A DNA stretch of 64,000 bases from Legionella donaldsonii. GTDB lineage: Bacteria; Pseudomonadota; Gammaproteobacteria; Legionellales; Legionellaceae. A model generated the notes under the pieces. The model was not told where the DNA came from. It saw only the letters and a list, made by a program, of their open reading frames with translations, and ran no database searches. The stretch spans positions 2,675,501 through 2,739,500 of the forward strand of contig NZ_UGOA01000001.1 in assembly GCF_900452385.1 (NCBI RefSeq), given 5' to 3'. Position 1 is the stretch's first letter. Every line of letters starts with the position of its first letter. Positions 47,821 to 56,529 of this stretch are shown here, in pieces. The position numbers and the translations under genes were made by a program.

Positions 47821-48369
47821 TCAATTATTCAAATACTTATAAAGAGTTGGTTTTGAAACACCAATTAACTCACAAATTTGTTTGATACTATGCTCTTTTC
47901 CTTTATAAAGTTTTATTGCTAATTTTGCTTTATCTGTTGATAACTTTTTAGGTCGACCACCTTTTCGACCTCTTGCCCTAGCAGCCTGAAGCCCTGCATG
48001 AGTACGTTCGCGAATGAGATTTCTCTCAAATTCCGCTAAAGCTCCAAAAATATGAAAAATTAACTTCCCAGAGCTAGAGGAAGTATCAATTGACTCATGT
48101 AAACTTTTCAATCCAATTTTCTTTTCGTCCAATGAGGCTACCATGTCAATCAAATCTTTTAGAGACCTGCTTAAACGATCTAACCGCCATACCACAATTA
48201 CATCACCTTCACGCGCATAATCAAGAGCTGCGTCTAAACCAGGGCGTGCAATTTTACTTCCTGTCATCTGATCATCAAAAATTTTCTCACATCCAGCCTG
48301 AATCAGAGCATCATGTTGTAAGTTTAAATTTTGATCATCTGTTGAAACGCGAGCATATCCGATTAACAT
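47821..48369 (-). CDS. Serine recombinase (resolvase/invertase family)
   Basis: 182 residues. The catalytic domain starts MLIGYARVSTDDQ with Ser9, followed by VVWRLDRLSRSLKDLI and GALAEFERNLIRERT. The C-terminal HTH_7 domain GRPKKLSTDKA ... ISKPTLYKYL-type is complete. Family members resolve transposon cointegrates or invert DNA. No transposase partner is seen in the window. Confidence 0.93.
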   Translation of the reverse strand: MLIGYARVSTDDQNLNLQHDALIQAGCEKIFDDQMTGSKIARPGLDAALDYAREGDVIVVWRLDRLSRSLKDLIDMVASLDEKKIGLKSLHESIDTSSSSGKLIFHIFGALAEFERNLIRERTHAGLQAARARGRKGGRPKKLSTDKAKLAIKLYKGKEHSIKQICELIGVSKPTLYKYLNN

Positions 48370-48634
48370 ATTATCTTTTGGTTAATTAATTCATTGGAAT
48401 TGAAGTTATATTAACTTAGTTTAATTTACAACATTTATTAACTTTATCGCTCTCGATTTTACTTCATCCAGAATTTTTAACATCCCACTTAATTAAGAGT
48501 AAATAAAACCCCCGTTTCTAATATAGGACTGTGGTGAATTTGTGTATTTGAGTACGGCACTGTTATACATCGTAGGACATTTGTAGTGGTTTCCTGCGAT
48601 AAAATTTAAAATATAATCAATCGGTTATTTTTCA

Positions 48635-48692
48635 ATTGACGGGCTCATAACCCGTTAGTTCTAGTGGTAGAATCCATATTGGAAAAAGTTAT
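48635..48692 (+). other. Degenerate tRNA-like fragment
   Basis: GGGCTCATAACCC (48641-48653) is exactly an anticodon arm with CAU, as in initiator tRNA. It continues CGTTAGTTCTAG, resembling the variable/T-arm part of the tRNA at 35542. The acceptor and T-arms do not fold, so it is not a functional tRNA. It could be a decayed attachment site or tRNA remnant. Confidence 0.4.
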
Positions 48693-48899
48693 AATCCATA
48701 ATAGACGAGCTTATATTCCATTTTGGACGCTATCTATTCTCTAATACTTGATGGGACATCGGGGACGCGGGGACAACCCTATCAACACTGATTTTCTCTG
48801 TTCTATCTTGTCCCCAAACACTATTTACTGGAGGGACAACTCCATACCTTACGTTCCCTCACTGTCCCCCATGTACCCGCTGTCCCCAGCTATTTTAAG

Positions 48900-49430
48900 C
48901 TATTCTTCATCCCAAATGCGGTTGCTAAAAACATACAACCGCGGTATCCCTATGCCACGTACTCGGATCTTTTGAGTTGTCCTGCCGTCATTGCTTGGAA
49001 TTAGCCAATCAGAATTAACCAATACTCGAGCAACTATTTTGGGATCAAAGCCTTTACACACTTCGTTTTTGAATACTTCCGATAAAACCATGTATAACCT
49101 GTCGCCATTGTCTGCGGTAGTGTAAAATCCTGCACGATTATTGATTCGTTCATTATTGGGCATTTTAATATTATCAAAACGACTGGCACCATGTGACTCA
49201 AAAAAAGCTCTGGCTTGGGACAAAATAACTCTCTCATCCCGATTACCGAGTGCACCAAACGAATCAAGCCATGCACGATAACACTTCAATACAGCATAGA
49301 GAGCTGTACCACTAGACTAACCGGTTAATCTATATCCACTTGCCAATTCACCGGCTGCTGCAACTAAACCAAAGCGCCTTGCTACTCTTGTAATTTGTCC
49401 TGTGCAATTAGGGACAAATGCCATCTCCAT
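48900..49430 (-). pseudogene. DUF927-family helicase/primase remnant
   Basis: Minus-strand sequence encodes FVPNCTGQITRVARRFGLVAAAGELASGYRLTG, then a TAG (49319-49317) where the family has Trp, then SSGTALYAVLKCYRAWLDSFGA and the rest of the DUF927 C-terminus (FFESHGASRF ... RLYVFSNRIW). The N-terminal majority is missing. DUF927 proteins are replication proteins of phages, satellites and islands. A single base change explains the stop. Confidence 0.8.
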
Positions 49431-49436
49431 AAATTC

Positions 49437-49754
49437 ATGAATCTTTTGGTGACTCAATGCGGTTACCTATTTCAAATTTTATGGAATATTCTAGTCCATA
49501 AAAATGCCAAGGCTCCCATCTTAATCACCTGCTATGCGCACGAAATGATGATTATTTTAGAACTCGTTCAACAATTTTGTGGAGAAGAACTGAAATATGA
49601 TTTAACCATTGACAAGCAACCGGGGCGAGCGTCCTGGCAAAACCCGACTCTTGAGTTGTTAGCAACAACCACGCTGCTCAGACTGTACAGGCCGTTGCTG
49701 GCTACAGGCCTCTTTTTATTACTCATTAATATCACTGTGTGCATAGATAATTAA
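49437..49754 (+). CDS. Doubtful small protein
   Basis: 105 codons from the ATG at 49437 with no ribosome site. The product contains hydrophobic segments near both ends (LLVTQCGYLFQILWNILV; LATGLFLLLINITV). It partly opposes the DUF927 remnant. Could be a gene fragment or chance frame. Confidence 0.25.
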   Translation: MNLLVTQCGYLFQILWNILVHKNAKAPILITCYAHEMMIILELVQQFCGEELKYDLTIDKQPGRASWQNPTLELLATTTLLRLYRPLLATGLFLLLINITVCIDN

Positions 49755-49797
49755 TGGATTATAATTAAACAATTATTCAAAATAATGATCTTACCCT

Positions 49798-51510
49798 ATG
49801 AGCAGAGAAAAAAGACCAGTTTTTTTTCCCACCGCAGCAAAGCAACCGACTGTCATTTTAACCAATTATATCCATTTCGATGGCATAGGGGACTTTAATC
49901 ACCTGCTGGATATTATGGAAGCCTTTATGCCCTGGACTACCCAATTAGGCATCAGAGTCGTGCCCCTGGTGTTGTGTCTTAGTGAAAAGAGGCAGATGGT
50001 CGTCAATAAAATTGAAGAGCGTTGCCCTGGATTGCAACCTTTTATATTTACCGTTGATGGTCGTTACCCACCTGATTTGATACCCTTATTCGAAGAATTT
50101 GTAGCTAGCAACAACAAGTTGCAAAAAATGCTTAACAGAGCTTTGAGTATTTTCCAAATTTCAACTGCCATAACAAAAGAGCAAAAAGACCTTTTATTAA
50201 AATTTTGCCAACCGAATATCCCTATCGTAAATATTAGTGAACAAGCTGGATTACGTACCACAGCGATGTTTAGTGCCATGAGCCAGGTGGATGAGAGAGA
50301 TCGCCCTGTGAGTGCTTTAAAAAATATTAATGATCGGTGGATGGGGCTAGAGGATAAAACCTATTGCTATGGCGTTAAAATCAAAGCACCTCTTGAAATG
50401 AATAAGGCAGAAGCCATCCTAACGCTAGAAAATACTGATTTTATGCGTGTACTGCTAGGTCACTCTGACCCTCAATCGACACCCTCAGAAGAAACCGCCA
50501 CAGAGTTTCTGCGTACTAACCAGCTAATCCCAGCTTACTTACAATCACAAATGAGTATTATGAAATTTATATACTTCTGCCTTGAACAACCGTCTCTGGC
50601 TGGCAGTAGTGATCTTACTTTTTATATTAATAATTATGACAATCTTTTTCATCCGCGATGTAAGATGGAGTTTACCCAGGAGCTTGAAGCGAGTCATGTA
50701 CGTTTATCAGCCACAAGAGTTATCGAAGATGAGATCCTGGTCCCTCTTTTTGAAGCACTCTTGATTCAGGATCCTCATTTCCATCACTTGAAGGATTTAG
50801 GAATTACTAGCATTGAAATCAATTCGAATGGAAATAGTCGAACGATGGTTTTGGACTCAGCGGGTTCTACTTCACCTAAGAGAACAATTAGAATTTTGAC
50901 TGATTTTAATCTAAACGACCATGATTATGATTATTTATTCCATATTGCCAGTTCTGTCGTTGGGGTCTCTGGTGATAATACCCTTGAAAAGGCACTGTCT
51001 CATGATAAATTGCCTGTTTTGCAATCAGAAGAAAAATATACCTTTGAACGAGGTATGCAGGCATTGTGTCAATTGGCCCAGGATTATCTTCCTGATATTT
51101 CTGCGGCGGTACAAGAAGATTTAGAAAGATTCTTTACTAGAAAAAATATGAGACTTGACAAGCCTTCCCATTGGTCTGAACTCTTAGCCATTGATCTGGC
51201 TATTTTATTAGAGCATTGGCAGAGAGTGACCGGCGAATTACGAGTTAAAAATAATTTATATCCTAATTTGGATCATATCTTCTATGAAGCCCTTTTGCAT
51301 ATGTCGGCGGCGAAGGGAGACATCGCTCTATTAGATTTAATTTATGAATATTTTCCTAAAATAGATTTTACCATCCCCAATAAACTCGGTAACACAGTCC
51401 AGACAATCGCAGCAGAAAATGGTCACGAAAATTATTTGCAAGAGCTATCGAGATTAGTTGACGTGCAAAACACAACAGCCATGGAAATTGAGAAAAAAGT
51501 GGTTCTTTAG
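49798..51510 (+). CDS. Putative effector: glycosyltransferase-like with ankyrin-like tail
   Basis: 570 residues, no signal peptide. N-terminal LTNYIHFDGIGDFNHLLDIMEA and the C-terminal VVGVSGDNTLEKALSHDKLPVL resemble the acceptor and donor sides of GT-B glycosyltransferases; the second segment carries the acidic GDN-x-LEKA-type helix. From about residue 500 (ALLHMSAAKGDIALLDLIYEYF; NKLGNTVQTIAAENGHENYL) are two ankyrin-like repeats. The short Lys/Glu tail suits a Dot/Icm substrate. All functional statements are inference. Confidence 0.6.
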   Translation: MSREKRPVFFPTAAKQPTVILTNYIHFDGIGDFNHLLDIMEAFMPWTTQLGIRVVPLVLCLSEKRQMVVNKIEERCPGLQPFIFTVDGRYPPDLIPLFEEFVASNNKLQKMLNRALSIFQISTAITKEQKDLLLKFCQPNIPIVNISEQAGLRTTAMFSAMSQVDERDRPVSALKNINDRWMGLEDKTYCYGVKIKAPLEMNKAEAILTLENTDFMRVLLGHSDPQSTPSEETATEFLRTNQLIPAYLQSQMSIMKFIYFCLEQPSLAGSSDLTFYINNYDNLFHPRCKMEFTQELEASHVRLSATRVIEDEILVPLFEALLIQDPHFHHLKDLGITSIEINSNGNSRTMVLDSAGSTSPKRTIRILTDFNLNDHDYDYLFHIASSVVGVSGDNTLEKALSHDKLPVLQSEEKYTFERGMQALCQLAQDYLPDISAAVQEDLERFFTRKNMRLDKPSHWSELLAIDLAILLEHWQRVTGELRVKNNLYPNLDHIFYEALLHMSAAKGDIALLDLIYEYFPKIDFTIPNKLGNTVQTIAAENGHENYLQELSRLVDVQNTTAMEIEKKVVL

Positions 51511-51592
51511 TCTCAGACCTGCCAGGAATTTATATTTTGAGGAGTTAGCATAATATCTATAGAAACCCATAGTTTTTATCTAAACTTAGCAA

Positions 51593-51654
51593 GTAGCCTG
51601 GGTGAAACGAAGTGAAACCCGGGTTGCGGTCCTGCAGACCTTCACCCAGGCTAC
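51593..51654. repeat. 62-bp palindromic repeat, copy 2
   Basis: Identical to 35770-35831. With copy 3 it forms direct repeats 372 bases apart around a small gene. Confidence 0.9.
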
Positions 51655-51659
51655 GTTTA

Positions 51660-51884
51660 CTACCATCTAAAAACCGTAGACGTAATGAGGTTTCGCATTT
51701 CATCAGTTGTTGGTTTATTTTTACCAAAATAGACAAAAATTACTCTATCTGGTCCTGGTACTCCATCTTCAGGATCTGCTACATATATCAGATTTGGCGA
51801 ATCCGTTAAATTCTTATTTACCCACCACCCAATGAGTCCAAATTTATCTCCAGTTTTAACTTGAGCCTTATTTTCGATTTCCAT
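51660..51884 (-). CDS. Small hypothetical protein between direct repeats
   Basis: 74 residues with an excellent ribosome site (GGAGGT, 6 bases before ATG), which supports a real gene. The sequence is soluble and beta-rich (GLIGWWVNKNL, NLIYVADPEDGVPGPDRVIFVYF). No family is recognised. It sits exactly between two direct copies of the 62-bp palindrome. Confidence 0.65.
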   Translation of the reverse strand: MEIENKAQVKTGDKFGLIGWWVNKNLTDSPNLIYVADPEDGVPGPDRVIFVYFGKNKPTTDEMRNLITSTVFRW

Positions 51885-51964
51885 TTGATACCTCCATGTA
51901 TTTCCACAATGTGGGTCTAGGCCTGCTCATTTTTATTCTAATGATATTATTTATTACATAGCAA

Positions 51965-52026
51965 GTAGCCTGGGTGAAACGAAGTGAAACCCGGGTTGCG
52001 GTCCTGCAGACCTTCACCCAGGCTAC
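51965..52026. repeat. 62-bp palindromic repeat, copy 3
   Basis: Identical to copies 1 and 2. It lies immediately beyond the stop of LuxR copy B, the same relation as copy 1 to LuxR copy A. Confidence 0.9.
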
Positions 52027-52040
52027 GTTAACTATGTTTA

Positions 52041-52439
52041 CTACTGTTCCATCGATAAATTCTCAACGCTGATTACCCCAAACCGCAAGCCAACAATAAT
52101 TGCACTGGTTATATTTCGACAATTTAATTTTTGAAAGATGGATTGTCGATGCTGAGTGACTCGTCGTATGGATACCTTTAGAAAAGCCGCAATTTCCTTC
52201 AGTTCCTTACCTTGTGCAGATAGATAGAGACATTGCTTTTCCTGCTCGCTTAAACGCAGGTCGAAATAAATCGGTTGTCTTATCCAAGTGCTGGCAAGCA
52301 GGGCTTGAATTTCAGCTAATTGATTAGAGGTTGGATTACTATTGCCTAAATAGTCCAGGTAGTTCTTTGCAAACACCTTAAAAAAAGGACTGTCGATTAA
52401 ATTCGTTTTCTTCAACGTTTCTTGCTTTGTTTTCACCAT
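52041..52439 (-). CDS. LuxR-type HTH regulator, copy B
   Basis: 132 residues, nearly identical to copy A (35837-36235), with the same LuxR HTH in the C-terminal half. Differences are mostly conservative (e.g. ILRKM versus TLKKT at residues 8-12). The leader, including the hairpin at 52475-52503, is duplicated with it. Both copies are intact, which suggests recent duplication or selection for both. Confidence 0.85.
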   Translation of the reverse strand: MVKTKQETLKKTNLIDSPFFKVFAKNYLDYLGNSNPTSNQLAEIQALLASTWIRQPIYFDLRLSEQEKQCLYLSAQGKELKEIAAFLKVSIRRVTQHRQSIFQKLNCRNITSAIIVGLRFGVISVENLSMEQ

Positions 52440-52474
52440 TACTCTTCCTTTATTTTTTAAAGGCGTGACTTAGT

Positions 52475-52503
52475 ACAGGAATTATTGAAAAAATAATTCC
52501 TGT
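52475..52503. promoter_or_regulatory. Duplicated inverted repeat in the LuxR leaders
   Basis: ACAGGAATTATT-GAAAA-AATAATTCCTGT, a perfect 12-bp stem, 36 bases upstream of the start codon. The identical structure precedes copy A at 36271-36299. It may be an operator for the LuxR protein itself or an attenuator. Confidence 0.55.
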
Positions 52504-52574
52504 ATCTCTAGTCACTGAAAGAATTAAGATTTCTGGTTAAAAGCGAATTAAAAGCACGCTGTAAACCATGCTCC

Positions 52575-53193
52575 TAATGTTCAACCGGTGTAAATAATGG
52601 GAAATTTTGGCGGCTTCTTACGGACATGCCATTGAAATACAAAACTGAAATAGACTAAGATTCGTTTAGCCATAATTATCTCCGTTAAGATGATTGTGGT
52701 TAGCTGGCGGGGAGGAGGCCTAATTCCTCTCTGTCAGCGCCTGTTGCATTTAACACTTCAAACGCGCTTTTATACTATTTTATTCTGCGGTGTCTTGCAA
52801 ATGAATTTTTAGAGTTAGGCAGACACCGCAGAAGCTGTCGAATAGCCATCGCAATGAGAGCCCCGTCCTCTCTATTTTTGGTTCACGCTACAGACAATCA
52901 ACTCCCCCATGAATTCGGAGAGCGAATCATCGTCCTTACATTAAAAGTATCGGATGTAACACAGAAGGCTCCGCTGCCTCCCCTATTCCAGACACTATCC
53001 AATCTAACGCAAAAAGACCTGCATTAGCGGGATTATTATACGATTGTATGCTATAGTTAAAGTGGATTGAATCTGTCTTAAGATTAAGTAGCCATCTATT
53101 TTCTTCTTATTGCCTATCTAGTGAAATACCCTCTTAACAAGGTTATTTCTTCAATTTGTCTCGCCATTTTATTTCTAGGATTTAGGGGGGGTT
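52575..53193. other. 619-base region with a possible small gene and a hairpin
   Basis: Begins where the LuxR-segment duplication ends. It contains a 30-codon minus-strand frame (52581-52673, listed separately) and an inverted repeat CTGCGGTGTCT / AGACACCGCAG (52785-52795 and 52821-52831). Nothing else is supported. Confidence 0.5.
52581..52673 (-). CDS. Possible 30-residue peptide
   Basis: ATG at 52673 is preceded by GGAG with 6-base spacing. The peptide is hydrophobic in its first half (ILVYFSFVFQW) and basic in its second (HVRKKPPKF). It begins upstream of LuxR copy B on the same strand. No family recognised; may be chance. Confidence 0.3.
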   Translation of the reverse strand: MAKRILVYFSFVFQWHVRKKPPKFPIIYTG

Positions 53194-53418
53194 ATGAACC
53201 AAAACACATGCCATTATTGTCTGGAAGAGAAAGATGACTTTTCAATAAGAGGGCAATACAAAGTGACAAATGGAGATTTTCTCTGCTATCGACTATGCAA
53301 ATCGTGCTCCAATAAGTTCATTGGAATAAACTCCTATTCTGATAAGGAAGGTCGTCATACTTTCTTAAATATCGTAAAAGCGAATGCACAAAAACATCCC
53401 TTATATGTTGGAAATTAG
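53194..53418 (+). CDS. Small protein with two CxxC motifs
   Basis: 74 residues. CHYC near the N-terminus and CKSC at about residue 36 form a four-cysteine zinc-ribbon-like pattern separated by 26 residues. A G-rich ribosome site lies just before the ATG. Function unknown; nucleic-acid binding is possible for such ribbons. Confidence 0.6.
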   Translation: MNQNTCHYCLEEKDDFSIRGQYKVTNGDFLCYRLCKSCSNKFIGINSYSDKEGRHTFLNIVKANAQKHPLYVGN

Positions 53419-53497
53419 CCTGGCAGCTCATTTCTAACAATAAAAACCCGGGGTGATTATACCATTTAACAAGATCGGGAGACCTAAGAACAAACTG

Positions 53498-53752
53498 CTA
53501 CCTGGTTACTTTTCCATGCCTTACCATCAGGATACCTTCCATTGCCAATTGATAACCAGGGGTTGGCTTCGTGGCTGTTTCTTTTAGATAGCCTTGTGTG
53601 ACACAAAATTGAACCAGCTCTTTAACCTCTTCAACATTTTTAGCTTTTTTACCAAGCGCTTCAAAAATTTCATCCATTGTTAAAGTGACATCAATGCCTG
53701 CATTTTGCGTCATCATTTTTTGAAAAACATCCAAAATATCTTTTTCGTCCAT
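53498..53752 (-). CDS. Small hypothetical protein, winged-helix-like
   Basis: 84 residues with AAGGA 7 bases before the ATG. The pattern TMDEIFEALGKKAKNVEEVKEL ... FCVTQGYLKETATKPTPGYQLAMEG is what a compact winged helix would show (helices followed by a GYQLAMEG wing). No family is firmly recognised. Confidence 0.6.
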   Translation of the reverse strand: MDEKDILDVFQKMMTQNAGIDVTLTMDEIFEALGKKAKNVEEVKELVQFCVTQGYLKETATKPTPGYQLAMEGILMVRHGKVTR

Positions 53753-54210
53753 GCTAAATCCTTTACTTATTTATTTAAGTATAATTCAGAATTCCCTTAT
53801 AGGGGGCACTCCAGGAAAAATCCTATCCATTAATTGCAACTCTATTGATAATCGATTGCATCGATTACACCACCTTAACATAAAAAGTGAGCCCCCACAT
53901 TTTTTCCTGAAACAAAATTAGCAATTATGCCACTGTCATTTAGGTCAATTTGTGAATCGCTAATTTATTATATTTATAATAAAATCAATAAATTAAAATT
54001 GAAATGGGTGACTAAAAATCCACTCCTCGCTCTCATACCCACTTCATTTAAAAAACAGATCAATTCAACGAGGCTGCTTCCATTTTTCGCTTTGCGGTAG
54101 TTGTCGGTCTCCACCAAATATAACGACCGCTTACCATGCTACAAATTTTCCTGCCCTCTCTGTGAGCTTAGAATAAGTAACGCCCCCTTAAGCTCTCCTC
54201 ACAGAGTGAA
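53753..54210. other. 458-base intergenic region
   Basis: AT-rich; no ORF, repeat or terminator that I can support. Confidence 0.4.
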
Positions 54211-55680
54211 TTAGCTAAAACTCATACCACCCTGGCTTAAAGGTTCCAGTCCTTTTCCTCTTTCAGTAGCCATGGCTTTCGTATACTTTTCTCTTATTGC
54301 TCTGGCGTCACTTAATTTACTACCCTCTTGGTTCTCTTGAACAGTTGCAAAAAAAGCTGGGCTTCTTTTTGCAAGGGATTGTTTAATAATTGAAACTTGA
54401 CCTTTAACAGCGGAGCACTCATCTTCTATGATGGGTTGATCTTTAAAAAAGGCCACAATGCGATTAATAAATCGCATAAAAGCTGATGTTTCCTGAGTTT
54501 TGGGAGTGAATTTGGAAAGATTGTCTTCCAAGTTGCTTATGATGCCATCCAAGGCTTTTTGGTATTTAACACATTCACGGAAAGTCTCTCCAGTTTTTTT
54601 TTGATCAGTATTATTGAGCTCTTTTTGGATTACGGTAACACTCTTTTTGGCCTTTAATATTATTTTTTCTAAATCAGTTAAATCTGAATATAAATTGGGA
54701 TCAGAAGTTATAGTATCCCTTCTTTTATTATCCAACTCCCTTACTATTTGGCTTAACCCATCAACGGTTTCATTGGTTTTAATTTTTGTTAAATAAATAG
54801 CTTTTTCTTGAGCTGTGAAATTTTTTAAATTGAGTCTTTCTGCTACAGGAGGAGTCCCTTTCCAATAAAAATCAAGTTGACGTTCATATAACAATTTATC
54901 AACCTGATTTAATTTTTCATGGAGGCATTTAAGATCTTTTGTAAGTTCTGCATGATGTTGGGCAAAAATCTTGAAATCAAGAAAGGGACGAAGGCTTTCA
55001 AATCGCTCATTTAAAACTTTTTTATATTCTCTATTGCTTCCATTCTGCATGAGCCCTTTAGAACACCTTGATATTTCTTGAAGATTTTTAAGGAGTTGTG
55101 CTTTAGTTTTAGGCTCAACTTTTCTATTCGCCAGGCTTTTTGCGAAAGAAGCAATTTCTTTATCCAAACGCTCTATTACAGGCAAGATTTCTTCTTTAAG
55201 AGGACAGGAAAGCTCTCTTCTTGTCATAGGTTTTAATAAATTATCAGTGGTTCCTGGGCGTTGTACTAAAAAATTACTTAAATTTTCTGCATCGGTGATA
55301 CCCATTTCTTTGAGTACACCCATGGCGAACGTTTTGCAGTTGAAGCGAACGTAATCATAGTCAGGGCCGCCAATATGCTTTACTTGAGCTCCTTGTTGTA
55401 CGGTAGATGCATTTACACGTTTTTCTCTGTTTATAATAGAGAAAAATTTTTCCATTTCTGCTTGAGAAATTTCATAAGTTCTATGTACTACCTTGTATTT
55501 TGGACTGAAGATTGCCACATCTGCATTTAGTTCTTCGGCAACATTACCACCCTCAGTAATTCGAGCGGGGCCAAATCCTACATTACATACAATTCTTGCA
55601 GGCTCAGAAGGCTTGGCTTGTTCGGATAGCATCAATGCAGCATGCCCTTCAATTTCTATATAACTTAAATAGTATGACAT
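54211..55680 (-). CDS. Papain-like (permuted NlpC/P60-type) putative effector
   Basis: About 489 residues from the ATG at 55680 (GAGG 9 bases upstream). The N-terminal ~130 residues have the order of permuted papain-fold enzymes: IEIEGHAALML first (His13), then DYVRFNCKTFAMGVLKEMG with the Cys nucleophile candidate (Cys115). The remaining ~350 residues are long helices, probably coiled coil. No signal peptide. Such fusions are typical of Dot/Icm substrates. Target and bond cleaved are unknown. Confidence 0.6.
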   Translation of the reverse strand: MSYYLSYIEIEGHAALMLSEQAKPSEPARIVCNVGFGPARITEGGNVAEELNADVAIFSPKYKVVHRTYEISQAEMEKFFSIINREKRVNASTVQQGAQVKHIGGPDYDYVRFNCKTFAMGVLKEMGITDAENLSNFLVQRPGTTDNLLKPMTRRELSCPLKEEILPVIERLDKEIASFAKSLANRKVEPKTKAQLLKNLQEISRCSKGLMQNGSNREYKKVLNERFESLRPFLDFKIFAQHHAELTKDLKCLHEKLNQVDKLLYERQLDFYWKGTPPVAERLNLKNFTAQEKAIYLTKIKTNETVDGLSQIVRELDNKRRDTITSDPNLYSDLTDLEKIILKAKKSVTVIQKELNNTDQKKTGETFRECVKYQKALDGIISNLEDNLSKFTPKTQETSAFMRFINRIVAFFKDQPIIEDECSAVKGQVSIIKQSLAKRSPAFFATVQENQEGSKLSDARAIREKYTKAMATERGKGLEPLSQGGMSFS

Positions 55681-55886
55681 TTTAAACATCCTCAAAACAT
55701 CCACTTATTAAGTATAAAAAACGCTCATTATGGGCAAATTATTTTATATACGCAAAATACGCATTTGAGGTGGAGGGCAGCTCTGGTTATGGGTTTAAAG
55801 ACGTTTTTAGGATCAGTCGCTTGTGCCACTGAGGTGCTTAATTTTACTGCTATAACAGTAAAATATAGTTAATTCATGGTATTTGC

Positions 55887-56135
55887 ATGCCTACACACGA
55901 GATTGCCCATTTAATCCATTGCTACCGTAAACAAAGCGGCTTATCGCAACAGGAATTAGCCCGGTTAGCGGGTGTCGGGAAGACAGTTATCTATGATATT
56001 GAAAAAGGGAAAGAATCGGTACGGTTAAATACCTTACTCAAAGTACTCGATATTTTAAATATCCAAATGAAATTTGAAACGCCTTTCCTCAGGCAACGGA
56101 TAATAACTCATGGAGAAAAGCACTCCCATCAGTGA
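55887..56135 (+). CDS. HipB-like XRE transcriptional regulator
   Basis: 82 residues. HTH: SGLSQQELARLAGVGKTVIYDIEKGKESVRLNTLLKVLDIL, the HipB/Y4mF form, with a short C-terminal tail. HipB-type antitoxins normally precede a HipA kinase; none follows here, so it is an orphan regulator or the remnant of a toxin-antitoxin pair. Confidence 0.85.
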   Translation: MPTHEIAHLIHCYRKQSGLSQQELARLAGVGKTVIYDIEKGKESVRLNTLLKVLDILNIQMKFETPFLRQRIITHGEKHSHQ

Positions 56136-56373
56136 ATGGCATTAAGGCTGTTTCTTTTCATGTTTTTAGGACTAGCCATTCGATAAGCTATTGCTTCGTA
56201 TAATTTAGAATATTGTTCAATATTTGTTCAACCATGGTTTTATAACTATACTAAACAAAAGTTACAGATCCTGTCGAGGGATAAGGCAACACTGTTCAGG
56301 AACTGAAAAATAGGAGCACGGATCTGTCAACTATTGGAACGGCGATTTTTGTTAGCGTCAGGAGGTAGGAACG

Positions 56374-56529
56374 ATGACTAAGCACGAAAAGAAAGGAAAA
56401 CAATCTAAAACACTCCATAAAGAGGAAAAGGTTAATCCTAAAGACCTGGAAAAGGTAAGCGGAGGTCGTTTGGGAGGACCAATCCCGGGCTGGATTGATG
56501 GCAGGCCAAGAAAACCACGCCCCGGATAA
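56374..56529 (+). CDS. Small double-glycine-leader peptide (bacteriocin-like precursor)
   Basis: 51 residues with a strong GGAGG ribosome site (56361-56365). The Lys-rich N-terminal part ends in PKDLEKVSGG, the classic GG-leader motif (L-x-x-V-S-G-G) cut by C39-peptidase ABC exporters. The remaining 20 residues start RLGGPIPGW, are Pro/Gly-rich, and end in RPRKPRPG. No cysteines. No exporter or modification gene is adjacent. Peptide export and activity are inferred. Confidence 0.6.
   Translation: MTKHEKKGKQSKTLHKEEKVNPKDLEKVSGGRLGGPIPGWIDGRPRKPRPG

Noticed and set aside
49730..49797. Possible PmrA box upstream of the 570-residue gene
   Set aside because: Several TTAAT strings, but none form a 9+2+9 direct repeat at the correct distance from the TATAAT.
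55681..55760. Possible PmrA box upstream of the papain-like gene
   Set aside because: Only one CTTAATAAG half-site; no second repeat at the 11-base interval.
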